A stretch of 64,000 nt of DNA from Dipetalonema caudispina (Eukaryota > Nematoda > Chromadorea > Rhabditida > Onchocercidae): contig JABVXV010000054.1 in assembly GCA_013365325.1 (NCBI GenBank), positions 1-64,000 of the forward strand, read 5' to 3'. Of the stretch, positions 49,997 through 63,305 are shown piece after piece (the first letter of the stretch is position 1; the number at the start of each line of letters is the position of its first letter). Position numbers and translations under genes: made by a program. The notes beneath the pieces are model-generated. The model saw only the letters and a program-made list of their open reading frames with translations, ran no database searches and was not told the origin of the DNA.

Positions 49997-52900
49997 ATGA
50001 ATTCCGGATTCATGGTGCACTGTTTATTGTATCTTTTTCTCGGTATCCTGAAAATTTCCGCTGAAACGGTTTGTTTTAATTGATGTAATGATTTGATTTC
50101 TTTTCATACTTAACAATTGCATTTTATTTTCCTTTTAAATTAGTTGCTAAAACAGAATAAAAGCGGTAAATCAACTCTCAAAAAAGATTTTGTTATATTG
50201 AAAACTGTGATTTTTCCTGAAAAGAACACTTAAAACGTCTTCTTTCTCTCATTAGAGTGCATGAAATGTGTGATTATTGAGGTGACAACATAAATTTTAC
50301 CCAATAGGAAATAAGATGCAGTATGAAAAATACGTTAATATCAGACTTAAAAGCATTAACGCAAAAGAATTTAATTAAAATTTAACCAAAGTTAAACAGT
50401 TAAACAAACAAATTTAATTGAAAAAGTTTGAAATAGATAATAATGTCAGAAACGTTATTTTTATTATACTAATAAATGACTGAAATAGTAATGAATAATT
50501 CAAATATCTGTACTTAAGTCGTGAAGTATTTTGAAATTGCCTTAATTATTCAAGAAATTGTCGTTTGTTTTCTCGACGACTTGTTATTTTCGTAAAACGA
50601 ATGTTTATTTATTTAACCTGAAATGAGATCGTGATTAAATAAGCGAAAGTGTATTTACACAACACGACAAACGTCACTGCATAACTGAATCGAACCGATA
50701 CAGCCACAGTGTCATTAAACTTTTTGAATTTGGATTACACGAATTTCCTAATATATTGAAATACACTGCTGTAGATTTTCAGATGTTCCAAACCTTATGC
50801 CATAAAATTCTTTTTATTGAAAACTTCTCCCAAAATTTAAGTCGAATTATATTCGTAATTTCTAATTAAATATTTGATTGTGAAAAATTTTAAAAATGTT
50901 GAAAAAATTTTAAGTTTACAAAAGCTTTTGTATCTTCCACAAAAAATTGATTCAGAAATTTAAATTGTTATGCGAAAATTACCAACTTCCAAAGATAAAA
51001 TTTTAAAAAATTGATAAAAATTGAAGAAAAGAAATTGGTGTTAAAATGAAAATTAGTTGTTGTAATAATAAATTATTTTGCAGTTACAGAAGTGAAATAA
51101 TTTCAATTTTAGCTACCTTTTTTACTTTGGTTTAAGGTTATTTTTGTTTGTAGAATGTGCCAAAATTTATTAGTAGAGCAAAACGACAATGTTGCACGCC
51201 AATGTCTGCATGCTGTGGATTACCACAGCAACAGCAACAACAACCGATACCAGCTGTACAATCGTATCCGTTGCAACCAGTACCTGTGGTGCAACAAGAA
51301 AAGCAATGCAATTGTATTGACTTACTGACACAAGTTTGTTTATTCCTCTTCACCGATTTCACACCTTTTATTATATTGTAATAGTAAATTTAAAATTTAA
51401 TTTCCTAAACATTAAATTAGAAATTTAAGATTTTACATTGAACTAGGATGAACAAGCAGAGAATGCAAGTAAATGAGTTAAGTGCCTATCTTCAATATTA
51501 GTAAATAAAAGATCTAAGCAATGCAATCAAAAATTAATTTCAGCATTCCTTGCTAAATTTTTTTTAGAAAATTTTCCAGTTATAGGTAAAATCATGTGAT
51601 TGTGCAAATATCCAGTTGAATCATTGTGGTTGCGCACCAGTCGCACGTTCAAATTGCAATTGTGCTGCATTGCAACAGCAATATGCAAATTGTGGTTGTG
51701 GACCACTTAATTATGATGTAATTACAATGCTTTCTTCATATTTCTTTATTCGTCACTTTTCTCGAGTAATTTTACGAAGGCAATTAATTGTCCTTATCAC
51801 CCTTCTGATATCGTTGATCACCCCATAACATTCATTCTTATAATCGTTATTTCATTATCATAACCATTGTTAATCATTCCCCTATAGTTATCACTGATCA
51901 CTGCTCTACTGAAACTATTATTCTTTCATAGCTAAAATGTGATCCTCATGACTTATAAGATATCTTTTGCAACATTTGCTGATCCAATCTCGTATTTTTC
52001 AACTTTCGACTAATAGGATTTTATGGGTGTTTCTGGTAAATGAGATATCTTAGTTATCCTTTCCTTTACTGTGTTGATGATACAGAAAATCGTTATCATT
52101 AAATATAGCGAAGTAATGAAAGTTACGCATCTTTTATTATTTGAACAGTTAAAACTTTAATTACAGGTAACCTGCAACTGCCCACCACAAAGGATACATT
52201 GTATGCCTGAATGCATGCCTGATTGTTCACAACAATGTCTTGATCAGCAACAGATCATTTTTAATAGCCAATATCAAAGACAACAACAGGGACAAATAGA
52301 GGTAAGCAAAGAAAAGTAGCTAATCCTTTACCCAACAGAATGGACTGATCCGGAATCTCTAATGATATTATTTTTGTTGATGAGGGATAGAAAATGATAC
52401 GAAAGAAAAGGTGGACAGTGGTCTTTTTATAATAATTCTTACTTGGATTTATTACAGTGCATTGCATTTTGCATGCCGTTGTGCGAGCCGCAGTGTGTGA
52501 AAATGTTCGAGCCAAGCCAGATGCAACCTTATTTGCAGCCTGCTATACTGCAATCTCAGTTCCAACCACCAATTTTTGCCATGAGGCCTGAATTCTCCTA
52601 CATCTCTCAAGCTCAGCAACAGTTACCAATTGTCATGATACCATCGCAAGGTCAATCTTCCATGTCCCTCTCATTACAGTCTTGTCTACAAAACTGCGCA
52701 CTCAATTGTCCATCTCAGTGCAGCCCTCCGAATTGCTGTCAAATGTGTCACAATTTGCCATCCTGCAATCAGCCCAATGTTCCGCAGAACCAACATTCGG
52801 TTCCAATACAACCGCAGCAACCACGATGCGTAGCAACTTGCATGCCATCCTGTGAACCGCAATGCGTTCAACAAGCTTGTTCACCTGCTTGTCAACCAAT

Positions 52901-53193
52901 GTGCGAATCACAGTGTATGCAAAAAGTACAGAATCAAATACTACTCCTTGCGCAACAACAATCACAGCTACCTCATATTCCATCTCAACCAAAACCATTT
53001 CACTTTCCGCCTCAACCATCAACGCAAACACTACGACTACCACCGCTACCTCAGATGCACTGTGCACAGCAGTGCATGCCTCATTGTTCTCAAGAATGTA
53101 TACAGAAAGCTTGCGTTGCTGCATGCAGACCTGATTGCTTACCGGAATGCATAGAACAACAGAAAAAAGTTTCCTTTGTCATACAACAACAGC

Positions 53194-53227
<34 letters not shown>

Positions 53228-54016
53228 TGCAGCACAATGTCAACCGGAATGTCAACCGACATGTATAGAGAATGCTTGCGTGTTAGCTTGTCAACCGATG
53301 TGCAGTCCTCAATGTACGCAACAACAGAAGCCACTGGTGGTAACAAAAGAAGCACTTCGAGCGGAAATATCACCTCCTACAGTGTGTTTATCGTCATGCA
53401 TGCCAAATTGTTTACCAAACTGCTTACGCGAACAACAACAGATGCAGTCAAGCCAATTCTCCCAGCATTGTCCACAAGTATGTCAACCGGCTTGTAACCG
53501 ACAATGTATTGAACAACAACAAATCTGCTCTAAAACGTGTTTACCATCATGCCAATCATCTTGTAACGAGAATGCACGTTGTGTGCAAGAATGTAGTGCA
53601 AGTTGTGAACGTGCATGCATGGAGTTCACTCAACAAAGTCCGCAAGAAATATCATCAATTAAACAGCATACACCGGAATTCAGAACAGAAGGATGCGGTA
53701 TAAACTGTAAGGTACGAATTCTTTTACAAATACATTCATTCTCGAAATTGATTCTCTTATTATTTATAACTTCACGTGTTAAAACGTAGACGGATAATTA
53801 TTTCAGGCTATGGAACCATTCAATTGTGTACCGCAATGCCAGCCAACATGCATGAAATCGTGCATTGAGCAGCAAACATCATCCGGTCAATATGAACAAC
53901 CTCAACCTTTAAGTAATTGTATTCAGCAACAGTCTGAAGGATGTTCTTGTTCGACCGGATACACGCCTTGCGCGCAAAATAATTGTTGCCTGAGGCGACG
54001 ACGTCACATGTCGTAA
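49997..54016 (+). CDS. Cys/Gln-rich secreted protein, C-tripleX repeat (ABU/PQN-like)
   Basis: Six exons, all joined in phase 0, give 660 residues: 49997-50068, 51154-51333, 51586-51717, 52167-52301, 52458-53711, 53807-54016. Exon 1 is a signal peptide (MNSGFMVHCLLYLFLGILKIS). A furin-like RAKR at 32-35 ends just before the first Cys pair. From exon 4 on the protein is made of repeats with cysteines every fourth residue, such as CMPECMPDCSQQC, CQPECQPTC, CLPSCQSSC and CVQECSASCERAC, separated by Gln/Pro-rich spacers; the last residues are RRRRHMS. This is the C-x3-C-x3-C repeat of nematode C-tripleX proteins, including the C. elegans ABU/PQN group linked to pharyngeal cuticle and to the unfolded protein response. 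A role in cuticle or lumen lining is inferred from that family. A 14-Gln run lies at residues 416-429. The 1.25-kb exon 5 is by far the longest in the window. Confidence 0.85.
53184..53225 (+). repeat. coding CAA/CAG microsatellite (polyGln)
   Basis: Fourteen uninterrupted Gln codons, thirteen CAA and one CAG, inside exon 5 of the C-tripleX gene. The triplet array is in frame, so length variation would not break the gene. Confidence 0.95.
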
Positions 54017-55735
54017 AAGTGATAGTTTTTGCATGCATTGCGTGCAGCAATTATAATAATTGATTGCCTTTAAAAGAAAATTATTTCATCAGATCATGTT
54101 CGTTACGTTGGTTTATTTAGTAATTTGACGTTTTTCAAATTAATTTACGTTGCTTTTGCAACGTCTGATTTCGTGGAAATATTCGAGAATTTGCTTACAG
54201 ATGAAATTATTTGTTAAATTATTATTTTTCCATATGGATTTTGTTTCATTTTTGATTTTGTATTGTAGTAATTTCTAAAATACTTTTATCAAACCTTCTT
54301 TTTCTTGGTATTCCATCCCAACTTATCGTTTTTCATTTCCTTACAATGTTAATTAGATAACTTTTCGACCATTGCGAAATGTGAAACAAGTAAAAATTCG
54401 AACTTCACTGGTAATCTGAGGGTTGAAAGTTATGATCAAAAGAATTTTTATCAAATATTTCTGAATATTTGAACAAGGCAACAACCCTCAGATCCTCCTA
54501 ATGTCACGTTCTTCTACGTTTGGTACTTAAAGGTTCTTATTTCGCCGAGTGCCTGCGGTTATTTCCGTTTCGAATTCCAGTGAATAATATGTATGAATTA
54601 TATGTGTGCGAGGTAAAAAATTACATTTTATCCGTTTTCATGAAGCTTCAAGTCGATACATATACATAGAACATTTGCTACTATCTCCTTCTTTTTTCCA
54701 TTGTGAATTTTAATTTAAAATTGCTTTCATTCTACAGAACTGCTTCTTTTGTCACTTTCCCCGACTTCTCTCTAATAATCCTTTAACGACTGCAAATTAC
54801 AGTAGTACCCATAACGGCAGTAAAATTTTCAAAGAATATAGAATTTAGACAAAACAGGCAGTTATTAAAAAAAAACCACGTCGTTTCTGAGCTACAAATT
54901 TAGACTGGTTCTCGGTATATCGCAACTTTCAAATTGATTTCAACTGATTTTAATTTTTTTTTTTCAAGCTGGAAATTTTTAATTAGGATACAGGGATGGG
55001 GAAAAAAGAAGGCATATCATTATTAAAATTAGCTTCATAAATAACTGAGATGAGTTCAATCTTCTCGTAAAGCAAATTTTTTTTTCAAAATTATTGGTTG
55101 AGAATTTAGATTTTCAGGATGATTTCCTTGACTACATGAAAAACATCGATCTCAAAAAGATAAAGCAAATCCGCATGTCCAGATTTCAATTTATCTGATC
55201 CTAATTCTTATATTTTAGATGTAATGATTTGAGTAAAATATTTGATAGTATTTCATTGATATTATTAGATCATCCTGAAATTGTATATATAAACAAAATT
55301 GCTACAGCAATGAAAACAGTAGAAAGTACAAACAAAAGGCTGAAAATGAGGATGATATATAATTGAATTCATTTATTGTTTGTATCGCTTTTGTCAGCTT
55401 ATATAAACGTGGAATTGGATCTGTTTAAGAAGTTTTGAGTGAAAAAATTTCTAAACCGAATGTCATCCATAGCTATTGCACTTCAGGGATCGGATAGAAT
55501 TGGAAAACTTGGGTAAAATTGTGCAAATTTGTAACAATATTTAGTAGCTTGATGGATTGAAATTTCGTTGAATGTCTTGATGAAAATTATTTGCTAACTT
55601 CTATTCTCTAGGTAGAATTGGTTGGATGAAAAGTTTGGTAGTTTAAATTAAATTTGGATAGAAGAGAAACAAAAAGAGGGATAGCGAAAAAAACCGGGAA
55701 TGTTTGATCTATCAAATCTTTGATGAAAATTCTTT
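54017..55735. other. intergenic gap between convergent genes
   Basis: 1.7 kb between the stop codons of the plus-strand C-tripleX gene and the minus-strand receptor gene. No supported feature. Confidence 0.5.
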
Positions 55736-58700
55736 TCAGAATGCTGATTTAGTGATGATTGCTGAATGCTTCTCACGTACCGTACCGTTAACCATTGGTG
55801 GTATGTTACCATTCCAAACAAATGGACGAAAGCGTCGGGTCTTTCGGCGATCATAACAACGTTTCAGTCGAGTACAGTTCATGTAGATGATAACTGCCAG
55901 AAGAAAGACCTGAAAAAGAGAAGAATTTTAGGCCTAATCATCTTTCTTCCATCCACACCCATTTCTGTTCTTCTATCTTTTTGTCTTTCCGCAAAAGTTT
56001 CCCTTCCTAACGAAGTATTTCACTGATTTCGAATCACCAACCAATAAGACGATCAGAATTATCGGTACAATAACAAATGCCATTTTCGCCATTTGTTTCT
56101 GCTCGTTTGAAACTATATTTCCCACGAAACCACGTTCGAATTGAATTGCACTTAAATGAAATATCTGAAATAGACTTTGAAACTTTAAAAGGAAAAAATC
56201 CCAATTCCTTAAAATTCTTCGTTAAATGCTATAAGACAAAACTGATTTTTCAAACTCAGGAAAAATTGCTCTGAGAGTCAAATCCAATTTTTGAAAATTG
56301 TCAACATATTAGTAAATATAAGGCATCTAAAATAAAATATAACAAACATCAATCGCATTGAAGAATTAATTTTAATTCTAAAGTCGATATTAGATGTGAA
56401 ATAAAATTATTTTTTAACAAGTTTCTAATAACTTAATAACTTAAGGAGTTCACTATTTCAATAATACTTTACTATTAATATCTTTCCATTTGGTAGTTAA
56501 TGCTTTTTATAAAGTATTACATCCTGATTGATACTAGACCAATTAGAGATTCAATGCTTATATAATGATTGCAGTAGTATTCTAGACTGGATATCTTCGA
56601 TCATTCTTATCGTAGAACTTCTAGCACTTTGATCATATTTTATAAATATGTACTGATATCAGTTTGGCCCGTTACGATACAATATACTGGACTAATTTTA
56701 TAAATGCTATGATACATATTAATGTTTGCTATTCAATAGATGATATCATATATAGATTAGTTAACGCATTGAAAATGACATTTTTGAAATATTGGTTTAT
56801 GTCAAGATCATTATCATTTTCAATACTTACCGATTGTACCCTGCCTTGATTCCAATCTACCGCGAAAGGATTCTCAATTTTAGAATTATTGAATGCACAA
56901 ATACGTAAACCATATTGATAAGCTAATAGATCAATAGTTTGATTTGTGTAGAATGAATAGGGAACTGTTAAAAATAACCCATTCTGTAGAATTTTCTGCA
57001 AATGTAATTTTTGAATTGATCGACAAACAAAGAGAATAACTGTAAGAAAGTTCAAAACGAATAAATTTGTTTTCTTTTCTTCACATAAAAAATTTGAATT
57101 TAAATCTTTTAGAAAGTATCGGCGACTAACATTGGTTCGGATAACCACTTTATTGCTCTTTTCATTTCGATCATCAAAAATAACCCCATTGAATGAAATT
57201 TCCCCTTTCGCAATATGCTTCACACGTCCAAATTCCACAAATATTCGATCATAATCGGTATGCATTTTAATTTCATTGTAAATCTGAACATAACTACCAA
57301 TGAATTCTTTGGAAATTGATTCGAAAAATATTTTTCAATTATTAATGAAATTTTTTTTGTTCAGAAATTGGTTGAAAAAAAATATTTTATGTGGAATCAT
57401 GCTATCAAAAAAGGACGAAAGTTTATCACATTAGCTAGGCTGCCCTTTTCAATTAGCTAGGCTGCTTCTTCAGTAAATCTATGAAAATTATCTACGAATT
57501 TGTTTTTGTATCAATTTTATCGGTGTAAGAAATCATGAGAAAATGCTATCCTATTAAAAATTTGATCGCCATTGGTAGAAAAAAGAAGTCTGTGAAAATC
57601 CTTAATTAATCAATTAAATAAATTTTTTTCCTTAAAGACATTATCCACATCGTTCTTCAGTTGATCCTTGTGAAAATTTTAACAATGAAGGAAACGGATA
57701 CGCCTAACCTTTTTACTTTGAATCTGTAATGTATGCATCCATGGATTCCAAATCGCTTTAGCATCAGTTGTTAAGAAGCATACGAATGGTGGCTTTTGAT
57801 CGGATTGTGATAGGCATGCACCATTATCCATTAGGACACGAGTGCCTTGAGGACAATTGCATCTTGAAAGATAAAATGGTTCAGACATTTTCGAAAATTT
57901 TTGCTCATTTCCAGATTTAAATACTTATCAAATATTTATCATTTTATGACTGCTCATTTTTAAAATGACAAAGTGATCGAATTGCGAAAAACAAAAGAAT
58001 CTTTCTCTTCAATATAGTAAGAATTCAACTGTGTAAATATTTGACGGAAACAGAAGCTAATATTAATGCTAAAGATTTTGTAATTTCTTCCTTCTCACTT
58101 TATTAAATCAAAATCTGCTCGTCATATTATTCACGAGCTATGAAAATATCAGATGGATTACGTTATACAACCATAGCTGTTGCTAGTTATATCATACGTG
58201 TATGTTGAATATTTAAAAAAATCAAATGTATCAGTTGTCTAAAAAAACTTCAGGTTTTACGTGATTCAGGAAATAATTATTGGGTAATTTCGGAAAGAGT
58301 ACAAATGACGAATAATAAAATGTAATAATAATATAACGACAAATTACTATAGTCACTCACTTGGTTTGATCGATGCAACCAAATTCGCAGATGACCCCAT
58401 TGAATAGGCTGCATGAATTTAATTCGGAGTGCAACTTTTCTGTACTTGGCGCTGTTACAAATTGAGATAGATGAGCAAATGTTGAATCTCTGGAATATTC
58501 AAATCTTGGAAAGGAATGTTGCATGAGTTCGTTCGATGCTTAGAAAAGCTGATCCAGATGACCGTTCAGTAGCAGATTACCTATTTTAAGGGATGAAAAA
58601 GTATAAAAAGCATACTTACTCGACTTCGTTTTTTAAATTTGACGTGGTGGGAGTAGTTCTAACTTCATGTAAAGTACTAGCATTCATCGCTATCATCTGT

Positions 58701-61700
58701 TTTGTAGTGTTTATGTTAGCAGAAGGCTCTTTCGTTGGCTGCTTTCTGAACTGAGTTTTAGATGGTGCCAGTTCTACACTAAGTTCTGCCCTGAGTTTCG
58801 AACATTTAAAAATGAATTTGGGTATAATAATTCTTTCTATATAAGATAGAAAGAAATTTAAAAAGTTCTATATCGAAGATTAAGAATATAATGAAATCAT
58901 GGTATTCGTGTTACAGTTTATAAACTTCTGCTTTTACAAAATTCGACAAAAATAAAGCTCACAAAGAAGTTTCTAATTTAGCTGTCGGTTTGATTGATGG
59001 ATGTGGAATTGGAGTGTCCGAATTTTCGCGAACAAGCTGAAAGCTGATTTTCAAAACTTCCAAAACTTTAAAACTTTTAAAATTAAGTGCTAAAAGCTAA
59101 AGATCGAAACAGTTTTGGAACTAAACCGGAGTGGGTTTTTCGCTGACCGCATCGGTTCTTGTTCTCTCCGGTGGTGAATCAATGAAAACATCTGATGGTA
59201 GTACCGTTAATGAATTTAGTAGAATGTCCTCATCTGAAATTTGTATATTACAAAAACCAGACACAATTGAATTGAAACAATTCCATACCCTATCAAATTA
59301 CTTTTAAAAGAAAATAATAAATTGTTGGAAGTACAGAAATAATAAATCATTTCGGTAATTTCTCACAAAATTTAATATTTTTAGAAAAATTTGGGGAAAC
59401 TAAGATTTATTACTCAGTTTTTACATTACTTCATTTTATAATTCAACTATTTATTATTATTATTATTATTACTACTATTATTATTGTTATTATTAATATT
59501 ATTACTATTACTACTGTTACTACCATTATCATTATTATTATTATTCGCAAAATTAGCTGATTCATCGTTGTCATTCCGATTCTAAGTGGTTTAAAATTTA
59601 ACTTAAGAATCAGATTTTGGTTCCTTATTCACAGTGTTACCAGCACCATTCAAATTAGCAGAAAATTTCATTCATAATCGTTGTTAAAGTTTTGCAACCT
59701 TTGCTATCAGAAGAGTTGAAAATGGTTCCAGCCAAGTTGCAACTAGTCCCACTTTTTGGATGACAGCGACGTCCCATAAGTAAAGGTCCTTCGATTTTGG
59801 TGCATTCACCGCAACGTCCAAATGATTCCGCCGCTGAAACTATCATAAGGAAAATCAAAAATAATTTATAATAACTATTAAGAATGAAGAAATGAATGAA
59901 GTATTCTTCATAAAGGAATAGAATATAGAGTTGGAAAGAATTTTACAATTATAAATAAAGATTTAATATAAAGCGGAGATTATGAAAAGTTGAAAGTAGT
60001 GTTATGTCATATTAGAGAATGATAAAATTTTAAATAAGTAAGTCTGGGATTGAAAGCAAATATGATGCACAACATAATTGTTTGAAGTTGTGTCATAAAA
60101 TTTTGGGAAATGAGGAAGTAACTGGCAATGGTGGCTTCAGAAAGATCAAATTTTGAAAAATTTGCAGGTGTCAGATTAAACAGCATTACTTGACGGTTAG
60201 ATATTAAAGATATATGAAGAAACATTTGATGATTCAGCTGAATTGTAAATTTCGAAAGAAACTAACGAGTTGTTTTGCAGGAGGTACATATGAAAGGTAT
60301 GACGCGTATCAATTCAAATTTTGGTTTCTTCCGATGTTCGGTATAAACGCCACAAATTTGTATTCCATAATCGATGTCAGTATCGATGTGAAGTTGTAAA
60401 TTTGTACTATTACCAGCTGTTTTCAGTTCATGCAATGATACGATTGTCCAAGATGCCAATGGTGGTATACCCTAAAAAGCAATATTTTATTGTTTAATTC
60501 CTTTTTTTCTTTTATTTCTCTGAGTTTTATCACTAAAATTTAAGGAAATAATTTTATCATTTAACTTCCTCTACACAACGTTACACACTCATTTTCAATT
60601 TTTTCCACTTGATTAAACTGTTATTTGAACTACCAATTATCGATCGCGAAATATATCTTCCATTCATCATGAAATGAAGTATTAAAAAATACTCAATTAT
60701 TGTTAACAAATTCTAGATTGATAGAAGGAGGTGATGGTGAAAAAAATATAGTTAGAATTATTTGTATTCTTAGCAACCTTTCAAGATTTGCGTAAGTAAG
60801 ATACCTGCATTTTTGCTGGACCGTAGCGAATATGATAATAAAGTGGTACTCCAAAGCCATCCTGTGGTGACCACATAATCGTTGCATTATTTCCGTAACC
60901 CCAAACGTCAACAACGTCTGTACATTGCGGTGCAACTTCTATAAATCAGCAATCATCATCATCTCTCTCTCTCTCTCTCAAAGCCTATCAAGATTAAATT
61001 AAAAATTATGGTTAAAATTCTTGTAAAAAATTAAGAATTGAAAAAATTTGAAATTATTTCCAATAAATACATTACCATGTCTGCACACATCAAGACTTGT
61101 CAATTTATCACAATCAAGCTCGAATGATTGTTGAATACTGAATGGTTCTAATCGAATGCACCGCGGTAGCATTTGTACCTCTGCCCAAACTCTACATTTA
61201 CTATCTAACACTTCAGATGGTAACGATATTCGTAAACGACCACCACCTCTCCTTAATTCCTGAATATTTGCATATAATTATTGAAGTTCAAAATGAATCA
61301 TTTTGAATTCAATCAATTCAATTCCTATATGATATTTTAGCACACAATTTATTTTTTTTTATGCCTTTATATCCTCCTCATGGTATAGCTCTGAAATTTA
61401 ATAAATTTTTGATAGCTCAAACATTCAATGAAGTACAACTAACGACAGATGGTGATGGCAATTCGGCTTCCGGTGAATTGCATTGAACTGGATAAATTGC
61501 TGGACCTTCATAACCATATATATCCGCATCTGTATAACCTGTTGGATTTTCCCACGAGATGTAGACAACCACTGTATCATCGTCCGCATTGTAAATCGGT
61601 GGTGCAGTTTGAATCTGAAATAAAAAAAAAAAAGCTTTCTGCACCAATAACATTTTACATTTATGATGTTCTATTAAATTTGTGATTCTATAAGATTGTA

Positions 61701-63305
61701 GCCTTTTTTTTTAAACAATGAAATTGTTAGTTTTAAACTATTATTTCATTTAATGCAAATTGTCACATCTACTTGAGTTATAGATTCCCTTAAGTTAACA
61801 CTTATGAATTGCTTCCTAAATCATACATCAGAAAAAAAACCAGATAGGTGTAACGAATTGTGCTCATTACATATTTTGACAAAAAAAAATTGAACAATCC
61901 AAGCTTTATAATCAAAATTGATGGATAATCTTATCAAAGAAATATTGAGAAAAAAAACCTTATCGGATGTTATAGCGAATGTGGGTAAATCAACTGGTAT
62001 TATTCGAGGTCGATAAACAATCAACCAGCGATCTTGATCCTCGGTTTTTAAAATTACAATTACTCGGAACTGATAATCCCGACAGGCATCTTCGATTGTA
62101 AAAGTTGTATTTGGTGATGAGTTAGTACCCTGGAAACTATGTTTTTGTAATGTTGAAATTTTACTTCAGAGGCAAAAACAATTAGATATGTAAGTAGAGA
62201 AATGTATTAAAATATTGCAAAGCAAATAATTCATATTTGAACAATAAATATCGAACAAATTGAATAGATAAAAAAAGGAGTAAAATAATAGGTCAGTAAA
62301 TTTCTAGGAGGATTAAATGTGAAATGAATTATGATGGATTTATTATGCAAGCAGATCTGCGATGCTATCGCTCATTGGTAAAGATATGTATGATAAATAA
62401 TTCGCAATCATATTATATCAATCGCAAAGGAAGTAAGCGATATTTGTTTATTCAGTGCTTTGAGTTAAGTAAAATTCATATTTGGTGTATTTGTAAGACT
62501 GAAATAGTTTAATTTGAAAATTTAGTCATTTTTAATCGAATAATTTGAAATAAATAGAAAGATATGAAGGCTGATATCGAAGTGATCTAGGGAATTAAAT
62601 AATATAGGATTTTCTTCAAAATGGGAAAACATTACAAAGTGAAAGTAAACATGGACTGTTCTCATTTCTTATAAATTCATTAGCATATTGATTTACAGGC
62701 AAGCCGAATTATTTTTCAATTTTAATTTAGCTGTTAGTCTTGTCATTAAGGTAATTGAAAATTGAAACTAACGGCAAAAATCCAATTATCCGGTGCAGTA
62801 CTAACTGTTGAATATTCAAAAATGTAAACAAATGCGTTAACATTGTTATCATTCATTTGTATTTGAATTCTTCTTGAATCCAAATATCCTGTCGTCACCG
62901 GAAGTACATCATTTGTCATACTATCTGTAATAAATGAGGAATTCATTGAACCCATTTTTATGCTAAAATAGAAGAACTTTCAATTTTATAAATTGGTAAG
63001 AAAATTTTTTTTAGGTGGATGAAGTTCTTCGAGGGAATCCCAGAAATTGCAAATAATGTTAAGAAGCATTTTGCTTTATTGTTATTCTACTTTTCCTATT
63101 TTTTCCTTGAAGTTTTAAAAAGTTCTTCGAAATCATTTTTGCCAACTAAATGCAAATTAATTGGTAATGTTCAGCACTATTGAATTGATAATTAGCAAAT
63201 TGACACTGTTTTTAATGGCTTACTTTGAATAATACTTTCATCCAAATTCATCGAGCATAGTTTTCGATCGCTTATAGTACTACAGTTGCATCTTGTCGCA
63301 TTTAC
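55736..63305 (-). CDS. type I membrane protein: FN3-like, Cys-rich, EGF-like segments, short basic tail (5' partial)
   Basis: Exons in order of translation: 63224-63305, 62773-62962, 61959-62129, 61444-61614, 61076-61259, 60805-60938, 60267-60471, 59699-59833, 59127-59233, 58620-58790, 58361-58451 (alternative start 58441), 57709-57862, 57131-57283, 56831-56995, 56042-56098, 55736-55909 (stop 55736-55738). Phases agree except at the first and the ninth junctions. The extracellular part has beta-sandwich segments of fibronectin-III type (CRDYQFRVIVI, VVVYISWENPTGY, ATIMWSPQDGFGVPLYYHIRYG), a Cys-rich segment (GRCGECTKIEG...GRRCHPKSG), a Ser/Thr/Pro-rich stalk, an EGF-like module (SCSLFNGVICEFGC ... 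CNCPQGTRVLMDNGAC) and a segment containing NPFAVDWNQGRVQ that recalls YWTD propellers. One helix (FVIVPIILIVLLVFLLAVIIYM) spans two exons; the 45-residue tail is Arg-rich and has no kinase. Family not recognised. The signal peptide and start probably lie beyond 64000. Confidence 0.75.
57430..57465. repeat. short direct duplication
   Basis: ATTAGCTAGGCTGC occurs at 57430-57443 and again at 57452-57465, period 22, in an intron of the receptor gene. Confidence 0.8.
59452..59545. repeat. TTA trinucleotide microsatellite
   Basis: A long imperfect run of ATT/ACT/GTT triplets in an intron of the receptor gene. Confidence 0.9.
60961..60979. repeat. CT dinucleotide microsatellite
   Basis: A short pure TC run in an intron of the receptor gene. 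Confidence 0.85.

Noticed and set aside
52702..53497. Overlapping ORFs of both strands rich in Val, Thr or His within exon 5 of the C-tripleX gene
   Set aside because: They are shadows of the CAA/CAG- and TGY-rich coding frame; the Cys/Gln frame is open throughout and joins in phase with the neighbouring exons.
57863..57888. Extending the receptor exon to an ATG reading MSEPFYLSR
   Set aside because: No AG precedes it in phase; the acceptor TCTTTCAAG at 57863-57865 joins in phase to the EGF cysteines instead.
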